Source of the DNA: Owenia fusiformis
Taxonomy: Eukaryota > Annelida > Polychaeta > Sabellida > Oweniidae
Assembly (NCBI GenBank): GCA_903813345.2
Contig: CAIIXF020000007.1
Location: 35,186,538 to 35,250,537, forward strand
Direction of reading: 5' to 3'
Length of the DNA stretch: 64,000 nucleotides
A model generated the notes under the pieces. That model did no database searches and had not been told where the DNA came from. It saw only the letters and a list, made by a program, of their open reading frames with translations. Shown here one piece after another: positions 10,901 through 20,365 of this stretch (positions are counted from its first letter, which is position 1; each line of letters opens with the position of its first letter). The translations under genes were made by a program, and so were the position numbers.

Positions 10901-11603
10901 TTGAAAGATTAAAGGTCAGTAATTGTGAATATTACCGTCACTTATATTATAATTGTTTATTTCACCATTTAATGGTTTATGACTGTCGTTCTTCTTTGTT
11001 AGAAATTATAATTGTTTACTGCTTTGTCATTTCTGTTTAATATATCATGTTTACTGCATATCAATCAAGATTTATTTCTATGTTTAGGCATATGATGCAG
11101 TAGATGAGGATATCAGACAGAGTATCTGTGATTTACAAGGGCCGGATATCATGCAACTTTACAGCACTAGAACAAAGGTGCAAAGAATTGAATCCCTGTC
11201 AGGAAACTCGTCTCCGTTACCTATGTCAACGCTGGGTACTACGTCCCGTACGTTGTCCCCCAGTTTCGGATCAGTAAGTCCAAGGTCGTCAGGTGATAAC
11301 CGTTATGGTGCAAGGTCACCATTTGAACCGTCGATGCAAAATAATGTTGTGACCGGGCAAACCAATTCGATTCTTTTGGACATTCTACGAAACATGGAAG
11401 AAATGAACAACTTTCTTAGTAATGAAAAGGAAGAAAAGGAAACAAGAGGTTTACACAAGCACGAATGGCAACTGGTTGCTATGGTAACGGACAGGTATAT
11501 GTTGATAGGAATGGTTGTATTGACTCTCGTAACGATTCTTGTGATTTTTCTGGGACCACGGGATTATTCGAAGGGGATTTACTGGGAAGAAATAACTTCA
11601 TGA
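7931..11603 (+). CDS. nicotinic acetylcholine receptor-like subunit, non-alpha type (copy 2, complete)
   Basis: Seven exons: 7931-7973, 8147-8307, 9132-9176, 9575-9684, 9900-10432, 10724-10914 and 11088-11603, giving 532 aa in frame. Signal peptide about residues 1-25, ligand-binding domain to about 230, Cys-loop cysteines 156 and 170, TM1 about 236-258, TM2 about 263-285, TM3 about 298-320, cytoplasmic loop to about 497, TM4 about 498-517. The pore sequence EKVSLSGTLLLSMTV predicts a cation channel. Three principal-face determinants are gone: loop A Tyr is Phe (IFN), loop B Trp is Gly (GSGSY), and loop C lacks the Cys pair and its Tyr (SLNKEPY). The complementary-face Trp (RYWW) remains. It is therefore probably a non-alpha subunit needing an alpha partner, possibly copy 1, 773 bp upstream. 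An accessory or dominant-negative role is possible. Confidence 0.93.
8147..8307 (+). CDS. copy 2 exon 2: N-terminal helix
   Basis: 161 nt from the acceptor TTTTGTAAG to the donor TTG|gtaaga. Encodes the rest of the leader and LKEEMPLFHHLLKEY...NVTMDLALNQLRDL. It lacks the NNT glycosylation site found in copy 1. Confidence 0.88.
9132..9176 (+). CDS. copy 2 exon 3: 45-bp exon
   Basis: Encodes NEPDQYLMAGVWFRY between CACTTCAG and gtgagt. Same length and phase as copy 1. Confidence 0.9.
9575..9684 (+). CDS. copy 2 exon 4: 110-bp exon, loop A changed
   Basis: Encodes WWIDEHLTWDPEEWSNITEL through IWNPDILIFNH. The loop A position that is Tyr in copy 1 is Phe here, while the loop D Trp is kept. Confidence 0.92.
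9900..10432 (+). CDS. copy 2 exon 5: Cys-loop, altered loops B and C, TM1-TM2
   Basis: 533 nt, 12 nt shorter than in copy 1 through loss of four codons in loop C that removes Tyr-x-Cys-Cys. Loop B reads GSGSY instead of GSWSY. TM1 and TM2 are intact. Ends ATAG|gtgggt. The preceding intron happens to be open in frame from 9757. Confidence 0.93.
10724..10914 (+). CDS. copy 2 exon 6: TM3
   Basis: 191 nt encoding TM3 (LFFGASIVIVGLSTILTVMQ) and KIVLVYMAKPVGMRR, ending AAG|gtcagt in phase 0. Confidence 0.92.
11088..11603 (+). CDS. copy 2 exon 7: cytoplasmic loop, TM4, stop
   Basis: 516 nt with the same Ser/Pro-rich loop, pre-TM4 helix (KHEWQLVAMVTDRY), TM4 and WEEITS tail as copy 1. There are fifteen amino-acid differences in 171. 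The intron before it also retains stretches shared with copy 1 (TCATTTCTGT, AAGATTTATTTCT). Confidence 0.93.
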   Translation, partial: AYDAVDEDIRQSICDLQGPDIMQLYSTRTKVQRIESLSGNSSPLPMSTLGTTSRTLSPSFGSVSPRSSGDNRYGARSPFEPSMQNNVVTGQTNSILLDILRNMEEMNNFLSNEKEEKETRGLHKHEWQLVAMVTDRYMLIGMVVLTLVTILVIFLGPRDYSKGIYWEEITS

Positions 11604-12761
11604 ATCATGACTGATACAGATGTCATAATACAAGGATGGCAAGTTCGTTAAAGAGATGAACATACTTCAGTTGTATAGTGTATTATAGACGGAACCATGA
11701 ACAAGAGCATATAGTAGTCGGAACAAACATATCGTGATATATAAAGATGTCACAGCACAACTATACAGATAAAAGCATTACAATATATCTGAGTTTTACA
11801 TATAGATGGAATCAATGGGAAGCAATATATAATATCCTGGTAATATAGTTATACGTCCATTTATAGCCTTTTTTAATCAAAAGGTTTATTCCATTGATTT
11901 ATGATACCATAGTGTTGGTGAAAATTGCCCCTGGGTATCAAATGCCATTCTCTTGAAATATTCGAGTATCATAAAATATAGCATAAGTTCAATAGAATAC
12001 AAATAATCCCGATAATGTTTAATTTAAATCTTCTATATCATAAGAAAATAAGCGTTCAGCTGTATAGTGTAAATGAACTGAAGTATGCAAATAAAATGGC
12101 AAAAAGTTACTTATTGTTTCAATGATAGTAGATGTGCAGATGATTTAAAAATATTATGTTCAAATATATTTGTGTCAAGTCAGATCAAGCACGAGCCTTG
12201 AAAGATCTACATATATTTACACCTTGACCCATTACTTATACATGTATAGGATGGGCCAAAAAACAAGTACATAAATACCCGTTTAAAGATGAATTATTCA
12301 TGTGATCTATCTCAAACCATGCAATGTAACATATTATATGCTTTTAAAGATAACTAATTCTCTAACAATATGACACCATCCGAGTGATGAAAAACATTTG
12401 TTTTTGTGGAGTTAGAGGCTAGACACCAGGGATCTCAAGAGCGACCAAAATTTAAAAAAAGAAAATTCTCGAATTTCCCTTCACATTGCAGTCACAGGTG
12501 CACTCGATATGCTTGACTGAATCACTCTAAATTTGTATAAGAACAATACACAGTTGATAGTTAATTAAAAGGATATAAGTGTTACTGGTGAATTTTGCAA
12601 TGAACGTTTCTAGATGTACCTCTTTTGAAATGTGAGATGTGAATATAAATGTGTTTATTGAGCAGAATTGTTACATCCTATGCTAAATTCCACACATTCC
12701 ACATTTAAGGGGTAAAATCGTCTTAAAATCATGTTTTGGACGGGTTTTGGCACGACAATAA
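11604..12761 (+). other. 3' UTR of copy 2 and AT-rich spacer
   Basis: AT-rich, with no ORF of note. TGTATAGTGTA occurs twice (near 11671 and 12061), a weak direct repeat bracketing the 3' UTR. Confidence 0.45.
12090..12095 (+). terminator. poly(A) signal AATAAA, copy 2
   Basis: Canonical hexamer about 490 nt past the stop, followed by a T-rich stretch (TTACTTATTGTTTC). Likely the 3' end signal for copy 2. Confidence 0.45.
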
Positions 12762-13362
12762 TAGAGAGGTTAAGCAACACCACTTTTTACAACGTAAACC
12801 GCGAACGGGAAGGCGCGCGCAGGTTTTTCTCAGGATGTGACGTCATATTGTTCTACTTATTTCCCGGTTTACGTACATCCAAACGTGAAAAATCAAAGTC
12901 TAGGTAGGTCGTTCCGTAAAGGATTTTTCATACTTTATCAAGTTCGATTGAGATAAATATGATATAGGTCAAATACATAGATATGTTTGACACAAATCTG
13001 TGTATATATCGAGATCATTTGTGTCCAATCTAATCAAATATAACTTGAATATTGAGGCACACATTCCATATGTAAAATCTGATGAGATTACATGCAATTG
13101 CAATTACCCACATGTCAACTCATCCTAATTCTTTATACATATTGTGACACCATAGTAATAAAACTATGAATGCCTTGAAGACTTGCTTTAAAGATATTAT
13201 TGCGTCCAGTTGTATTTTGTAAGATTCAAGATGTCATAGAACACTACCAGGGTGTGAAACATCTCCTTTGTCAATAAAGTTTGTTCATAGTACGTATACG
13301 GGAACGTAAAGGTTTACGTTTGCGGTTCGCGTCATAAAAAATCGTCTTGCTTAACCTCTCTA
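12762..13362. mobile_element. 601-bp non-autonomous DNA transposon
   Basis: Ends TAGAGAGGTTAAGCAA and TTGCTTAACCTCTCTA are exact inverse repeats; a weaker inverse match continues inward (ACGTAAACCGCGAAC against GTTTGCGGTTCGCG). The interior has no ORF. The superfamily is uncertain; TA flanks are possible. Confidence 0.7.
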
Positions 13363-13500
13363 ATTAATTTTCTGTCAGTACGTTAATGCTTTCATCACAC
13401 AAGCAGATCCCCAATCTGTAAATTTTATGTTTGTTTATAAACACGGGAATATACACGAGAAGTGTCACCCGTTTACTGTACATTTGATGTTGATATATAT

Positions 13501-14589
13501 ACGAGGGGTGATCAATAAGTAATGGACGCTTTTTTACACAGATACTTTTTATAGACTAATCCCTTTGATTTTCCTACCAGTGATACATCATTCAATTATC
13601 TATAATTTCTGAGGATTTGAAGACAAAATTTAAAATATATGTTGATATATCTTTATTTCCGTGAAGGAGGTACAGGTACACCGGGACCGACATTTACGTC
13701 ACATATTCAGTTTTCAGCCAGTTTGGCAAATTTCAGTTAGATTTAAACTTTTCATATGAAACATGTGTTGTGTTGTTTGAAATACTTTGCTGACTGGTCA
13801 ACACATAAACAGAAAGTATTGTGATGTCAGAGTGTTGTATGGAAGGGGTTTGCAGGTCAATTTGAGAAAGCATTGTGGAAGAAAGGGGTGGTGAGAGAAG
13901 GGAACACCCTACTCCATATGGACAATGCCCCTGCCCACAGATCTCAAAATGTTCAGAAAACAATATCCATGGACCTCAAAATTGAGCTCTTGGCCAATGC
14001 ACCATATTGTCCAGATCTGCTCACATTTGACTTATTTATTTCTATACTACTTATTTCTATAGAGAAAGGATGCATGTTTATTTATATTGATGAAATAAAA
14101 CAACCCATGCAACTGCATCTTGCTACCATGTCAGAGAATGGATTCAGTCTTGTCTCGCAATCTTGAATTAAGAGGATGAGGAATTGTGTACATGTAGCAC
14201 TTGATGGAACCTATGTAGAGGGCTCTGTGGAATGAATGTGGCATGAATACCACATAGTGATGATAAAATATTCAAAATCAACTATGGCATAACAAAATGG
14301 GGTAATTCATGACCATAATGGATTGTTTTGTTCAGCCTGCATTCAACTGCATTGCGTGTTAAACAAGCTAAAATAGCTTCAGAATGTTTGACGTAAATGT
14401 CGGTCCCGGGGTACCTATACATCCTTCACGGAAATAAAGATATATCAAAAGATATTAAATGCTTTGTTTTCAAATCTTCAGAGTTGATAGATAATTGAAT
14501 GATGTATCACTGGTAAGAAAATCGAAGGGATTGGTCTATAAAAAGCATCTGTGTAAAAAAGTGTCCATTACTTATTGATCACCCCTCGT
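13501..14589 (+). mobile_element. mariner-like element with about 200-bp inverted repeats
   Basis: Ends begin ACGAGGGGTGATCAATAAGT, a mariner-type terminus, inside TATATAT flanks consistent with TA target sites. The inverted repeats run 13501-13700 and 14390-14589, far longer than the roughly 30 bp usual for mariner. Total length 1,089 bp, with a broken transposase between. Confidence 0.85.
13873..14166 (+). pseudogene. mariner transposase remnant
   Basis: The frame encodes HMDNAPAHRS and, 24 residues on, PYCPDLLTFDLF, matching the second and third catalytic-Asp regions of mariner transposases (typically HDNAxPH and PYSPDLxPxDxxLF). The N-terminal DNA-binding half is absent and the C-terminus diverges, so the product would be inactive. 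Confidence 0.8.
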
Positions 14590-14598
14590 ATATATATG

Positions 14599-14625
14599 AA
14601 TAAATAAATAAATAAATAAATAAAA
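14599..14625. repeat. (AAAT)n microsatellite
   Basis: Six to seven AAAT units directly after the mariner end. Confidence 0.85.
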
Positions 14626-14699
14626 TGTACATGTGCAGGTATGCCAGTTAATCAGGAACTTGTAGTACATTCAGTATGATGTGATTACAGTATGTTAGC

Positions 14700-14783
14700 T
14701 TCAAGATGACATCATGTTATTTAAAGATTCTCGCAATCTTTATCCAATCAGCGTTTGCGAGTGTGTCAGCTAACGTATAAAAG
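14700..14783 (+). promoter_or_regulatory. promoter-like cluster: CRE-like, CCAAT and TATA boxes
   Basis: TGACATCA near 14707, CCAAT at 14744-14748 and TATAAAAG at 14776-14783 are spaced as in an RNA polymerase II core promoter, with transcription expected near 14805. No convincing gene follows; a 67-codon ORF at 14911-15114 and AATAAA near 15675 are the only candidates. It could instead be the control region of a noncoding transcript or part of an old LTR. Confidence 0.4.
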
Positions 14784-14809
14784 GCGAATCCAACTCAAAT
14801 CCATGCAGG

Positions 14810-17019
14810 GGTGTATGAGGTACTCGAATAGGAAAGAGCTCGTGAAATCTGAATTTATATGCACATGGTCAATGTTTACACATGTTTGGAGTTATTGAAG
14901 AAAATGTGATATGGGTGTGGTTCCGGATTTGAAGTCATTGCTGGAAAATATGATTTTAATACGTGAAATTATATCTATAAATACAGCACTAAATATAACA
15001 GTACACATGAAGTACATGTATGATTGTGTCCAGAAATGTTTGAAACCCTTACGGAAAATTCTGTCTGCATTTTGTCACCATTGCTCTTTCTTCCCGCATT
15101 CTAGTGCTGTTTGAATGAATATATTAATTAATGTATTTCTAACTAAAATATATCACATTTTTTATAAACCACAAACATTTAGATCATAAAAGATTATTCA
15201 ATACTTGAGTGAGCACGATATGCAAGGGTTACTTGGGTTAGTTGACACAGTAAATGACCACTGATATTGTGTTAGTCCATGCACAGCGTATTCTGCTAAT
15301 ATACATTTGCTAACACCCCCACTTTCATAGTGAAGTGACTAATTGGTTTATGTTTACGTTTTAATGTGTTTTGGGTTCCTTGTTACAGCAAGGGGGGCCA
15401 GTAAAGTAGACTAACATGTTTGCATGGCAAATTTTGATCGAATATGTGAGACACTTTAAAGTGAATTTAGCTTCAGGCATTTTGTGTCTCAGTATTTATA
15501 TGTATGGATGAATGGCAGTTTGTTTTCTGATATTTTACTGCAACAATATGGTCATGATTTGTATTTTGATTTGATATTCCCTGCTAAGGGCAGATCAGGG
15601 AATCAAACTGCACAGTATAGATCCAGCGTCTTGTGCATACCTTTTTATTCAAATTGTAATAATTATAATATGAAAATAAATAAAACATAACATTACTAAA
15701 AAAAATGTTTATTTAAAACCTGTCATTTATGAAAAGTTTGAGACAGGCTTTACAATGGTATGAAAAATTTAACATATAGAAAATGATGTCCTATCCATAA
15801 AGGAAATTGTATTCCACTGTATAATGGTAAATTGTAATTTATGACATAATTTAAAGGAAAAACTTACCTGAGTGAGTTTGTGGGGCAACGTTTTTAATGA
15901 TTGCTAACTTTTTTTAAATTTGCATCTTATTTCTTAAGAGTTCCACCAACTATATTCACAATGTTTACACCATATACCTCAAAGAGTTTAGTTATGTCAT
16001 AAAAATATTGAAAATGTTATAATGATTGATAAAGGACCATGCGCCATTTTTCTTTACAGAGGGTATATCATAATTCATACCTAAGGGTCTAGTCAGGCCA
16101 ATTGTTAATGGTTTGGCTGTAACAACTTAATTAAGAAAACACCGATAGCATGGTTTTAAATCCGAGCATGTAATTTTTTAAATCAAGCTTGAATTTAATA
16201 TTTCTGTGTACACGGTTTTTGTTTATATTTCCACCAATAAATTTCAAAAGAAATTCACAAATTCTTCGGGCGATCAATTCAGCATTTAACTCTATATTCG
16301 TCAATACTTTATTGATGTGGAGAACTGCGCATAAATTTTGCAATATCTATAAAATATTTTTGCCTTTGTTCAGTTGTATAATCCATTGAATATACATTAA
16401 ACATCACTTTAATTGTTGCCACCAACAATGCAAACCTTTTAATGTGTATTCAATACCGAATTCAATATCTGCTTTTAAATAGATGTTTGTCTGAAAAGTA
16501 TGATGCTTAAACTTTATTTGGAAGGACGTTAGGGATATATTGAAAAACAAATATCCTAGAACTTTTCCTAGAATCAAAATCAAATTCAATTATTCACTTT
16601 CCTGAAATATGTGCTGAGATGAAATATCACCAAGTGTGTCCTTGAAATTGTATATTTTCTTAAACAACATTGACAATTCCGCTTACATAAAGTGTTTTGA
16701 GATGAATTCGGATCATTACAATCATAAGAAACAACCTTTCTACTTGATATAAATGAAACAGAAATCACTCATAGTCATGCCGAATTTATAGTTCGGTAAA
16801 ATGACGTAAAAATGTTGTGAGAAAAAACATGTGGTATTCGGTAACAAACAAGACACACAAGGAAAGATGCACCTCTGATCTTTTACAACGGCTGTTTATC
16901 TATTTACAATTGAATAACTATCATCTCATCAATGCTAACCTCTGTCTCAAACTTTGATGATTTGCAATGTACCACCTGATCCTAACAAATATATTCACAT
17001 TTCATCGATATATAATATT
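14810..17019. other. region without identified gene
   Basis: AT-rich. Short ORFs (for example 14911-15114 and 15484-15690) show no recognisable domain. No strong repeat was seen. Confidence 0.45.
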
Positions 17020-17025
17020 TTATTC
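17020..17025 (-). terminator. poly(A) signal on minus strand
   Basis: TTTATT on the plus strand (AATAAA on the minus), about 100 nt beyond the stop of the candidate exon at 17128-17344. It supports a minus-strand gene ending here. Confidence 0.35.
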
Positions 17026-17127
17026 AGCAATCATATGGGGATACAAATATCTAAACAATTACTATTTATGTGTTTTTTAAGTTGAAAGGAAGAGTATTGT
17101 TGACTGTTTATCGGTTATCGGGTTCGG

Positions 17128-17344
17128 TTACATAAGAAGGTGTGGTAAGGGAAAGGCGTGTTTCCGTTTGCTATGGTCGACTGTGGTATTGTAATTAGAA
17201 TCGAAAATGTAGTCGATTTCGTACAGTTCCATGTTATGCATTGGAAGTTCTATGTCGCATGTTCCTGGATTCCAAGTGGTTTGGAGTGTGTGCTGGTCTA
17301 TGACGTTTGATACGACACGGAAAATCATGCAGATCCACATCGTC
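17128..17344 (-). CDS. candidate terminal exon of an unrecognised minus-strand gene
   Basis: Read on the minus strand, a pyrimidine-rich acceptor (TTATTTTTTTTTAG) precedes an open frame of 72 codons ending in TAA and followed by AATAAA. The local GC content is higher than that of its flanks. The frame encodes a hydrophobic start (MWICMIFRVV), then a polar segment with single Cys and NYNTT glycosylation motifs and a basic KRKH near the end. I do not recognise the family and found no upstream exons, so it may be chance. Confidence 0.35.
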
Positions 17345-18188
17345 CTAAAAAAAAATAAGCAAGGAGGGGTCATACATTGTTTCTTTGTGTTTGAAATCAT
17401 TTTCTATTTAATGACTCTGATAATATGTTTCCAATTTTTTTTTCTATAAGCATTGCTTTAACATTTTGGGGAAAATGTAAAAATTGGTTAGAACCTTTTC
17501 AAATTTGGTGTGGAAAAAGGTTTATCTATATTTGTGGTAAATTGTAGAAATGAATTAGCAACAAATTAGCTATACGGTTGGGTACCAGCCCTTTTGATTG
17601 TCCAATATATTTACAAAGAAACCTGTTCGGAATGCTCACCTTGTAGCCTATTGGTATCTTTTTATCTACTCTTTAAATGTACAAGTTTATAAAATGACTT
17701 AGATGCTTTTTATGAATCACGCTAAATGCTCACGGATACGTTTGATAGTTCTTAATGATTTTGAGAGCACTACCTTTTAAATGGGTTTTAATTAGCGTCC
17801 AGAAAAAGCGAATATCCATTTTGTAGGTAGAGTATAATATCCTAATTCCTTGTTAGTATCACCAATTTAGTTTCCATTCTCCACATGGCTAGGTGACACG
17901 AGCATGCAAGAAAATCATTTCAGTTTTTCTCTTGGGAGTTCTAAGTACCTACCTCTACCTGGTTGTAGATCGTATCATGCGCTTAAACAATTAATTCGGA
18001 TTAAAATAAGCAGGTATACCATAGTATTATTCCTCAGACACCAATTTGTTTCAATCGAGATTTACATCGAAAAAACACATCTGAGATTCATTGCAATCTG
18101 GGCAAATCTGAACAAAGAGCTAACACGGCGAGTTAGTCATATTTTAGACTATTTCCTATATTTCCCACTCATCTCTCTCTCTCTCTGA
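17345..18188. other. region without identified gene
   Basis: No supported exon or repeat. The 94-codon ORF at 17904-18188 has no domain features and ends in a short CT run. Confidence 0.45.
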
Positions 18189-19088
18189 GTAGTCGGTATT
18201 GTAACTCGACTCTGTATTCCAGTCATATCATTGATCCTAAAAGTAGATTCCGTATCCTGGTCATATGGATAGTCGGCCTTGTAACTAGATTCCGTATCTC
18301 TGTCATATGGATAGTCGGTGTTGTAACAGACTTGAACGTGTTCCAGTCATTTTGAATAACCGGTATTGTAACTAGGCTATTCCTTTTATCAGTCTTTCAA
18401 CTAAGCTCCGTATCCTGGTCATATGGATACTCGGTCTTGGATAGTCGGTGTTGTAACTATAATCTGTATCCCTGTCATATGGATAGTCGGTCTTGTAACT
18501 AGACTCCGTATCCCTGTCATATGGATAGTCGGTATTGTAACTAGACCCCATATTCCAGTCGGTCTTGTATCTAGACTCTGTATCCATGTCGTCTGGATAG
18601 TCGATATTGTAACTAAAATTTGTATCCCCGTCATATGGATAGTCGGTCTTGTAACTAGATCTAGAATCTGTATCCCCGTCATATGGATAGTCGGTCTAGT
18701 AACTTTAATCTGTATCCCCGTCATATGGATGGTCGGCCTAGTAACTTTAATCTGTATCCCCGTCATATGGATGGTCGGCCTTGTAACTAGATCTAGAATC
18801 TGTATCCCTGTCATATGGATAGTCGGTCTCGTAACTAGACTCTGTATCCCTATAATATGGATAGTCGATCTTGTAACTAGACTCTGTATCCCTGTCATAT
18901 GGATAGTCGGTCTTGTAAGTAGACCCCATATTCCAGTCGGTCTTGGATCTAGACTCCGTATCCCTGTCATCTGGATAGTCGGTCTTTGAACTTTAATCTG
19001 TATCCCCGTCATATGGATAGTCGGTCTTGTAACTAGAATCCGTATCCCTGTCATATGGGTTGTCGGTCTTCCGATAGTTGGCCTTGTG
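18189..19088. repeat. 42-bp minisatellite with Tyr/Asp-rich reading frame
   Basis: About 20 units of a drifting 42-bp repeat (core CTGTCATATGGATAGTCGGT). Long ORFs appear on both strands because the period is divisible by three. One minus-strand frame reads DYPYDRDTESSYKT repeatedly, which looks protein-like, but it is interrupted by stops (for example near 18747) and irregular unit lengths. A decayed repetitive coding exon is possible; satellite is simpler. Confidence 0.85.
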
Positions 19089-20059
19089 ACGAGATAAAAT
19101 GAATAGAGAATTTTAGATTTGAACAAATATTTTTAAAGATACCAATGTGTTCTTTACACTCCTAATGTTATTTTCTTAAAACAGGATTGAGCTATCATAT
19201 CCATTATCAGTGAAGATTTAAGGTATATTCGTCCTGTCTACTTGATTACAGTTTATTGTATTTTCCAAATATTCTATACAAATTCTATACTATTCTTACA
19301 AATTAAAGGTTAATAATGATCGTAAAATAATTCATAAAACTTTATACAGAAATGGGATTATGAATTATCAATTAAGTTTTAGCATTTTAGCACCAAATGA
19401 TCCATGAAATTACTACATCCGTAAAATCATGATTACTTATGCTGTCAAATGCACGATGCCGAGAGAGGAAAAATGCGTCCCTAGCCTATGATTTTCTTAA
19501 ATTACCATGAATAAAAGATAACGTATGAGGTGTTAATCAAAGTACAAAGTGGCAAACTAGGCTAGGTATTAATTAGGAAACTAATCTCTCTGTTAACACA
19601 TGCAATATGGCAATAACAAACTGTTTTCATACTGCAATATTCATACATTGAAATAATGACTGCCAATATATTTTTAAACATCAATTTTTAAATTTTGTAA
19701 AAATTCATATTGTTCTTCAAATGCAATCCTCCATTCATTTTAGGAGTGCAACACCTTCTTAGATCTGCAAACTATATATTTTTGGAATTCTGTCAATAAA
19801 AAAATTGCGCAAAAAAGGTTATGAGAAAACACAATAAAATTTCTGTTAGACTTTGCATGAATGATTCATTTACAAAGTCTGTATGTTTGAAACCCTAAAA
19901 AGGTAACTTGATGTTAGCCAGTAATCACAGGTCTTAAATTACCAATACTACTTCTATTTTGGATGCTAAATATTAATCTACATGTTTTGTTTTCTTGGTT
20001 AATATTGCTTATAGATATTTTGGAATATCTTGATTTTACATATACTTGTAATCTTTCTG
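19089..20059. other. region without identified gene
   Basis: AT-rich sequence with no supported feature. Confidence 0.5.
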
Positions 20060-20364
20060 TATATAACATTACCGCGTATGCTATGCGAACAGCCAATTGG
20101 AATCTGCAAGCAACAAGCGTTCACCCGCGGGCGATGATATTGGATTGTCCGACAGACACCGGGTGACGTATCAGAGTCGGCAAACGCTCGCATGGTGATC
20201 TATTTTACCTGCGATGAAAGAAGCACGCGTTTCGGTAATGATCTCACACAGAGTATACCGCAAATAAGACACACAGTATCATATATATGAAAGTGTCACA
20301 CAAGGAGAAAAATCATCGGAACGAAACTTTTTATATCGGAGCCGTGAGAAGGATATGACATAAG
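20060..20364 (+). promoter_or_regulatory. CpG-richer promoter or 5' UTR exon candidate
   Basis: GC and CpG rise sharply against the surroundings. AGCCAATTGG (CCAAT) lies near 20090 and GGGTGACGTATC (CRE-like) near 20161, and the block ends in a splice-donor-like AAG|gtaatt at 20364. It could be a noncoding first exon, perhaps of the gene at 28481, whose exon has an acceptor at 28357. The link is speculation. Confidence 0.35.
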
Positions 20365-20365
20365 G

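Noticed and set aside
14911-15114. 67-codon ORF downstream of the promoter-like cluster
   Set aside because: No domain, weak start context and composition like the flanks; kept only as a note under the promoter entry.
18419-19126. 235-codon minus-strand and 188-codon plus-strand ORFs
   Set aside because: Both are readings of the second 42-bp array. The most protein-like frame is a different one and contains stops.
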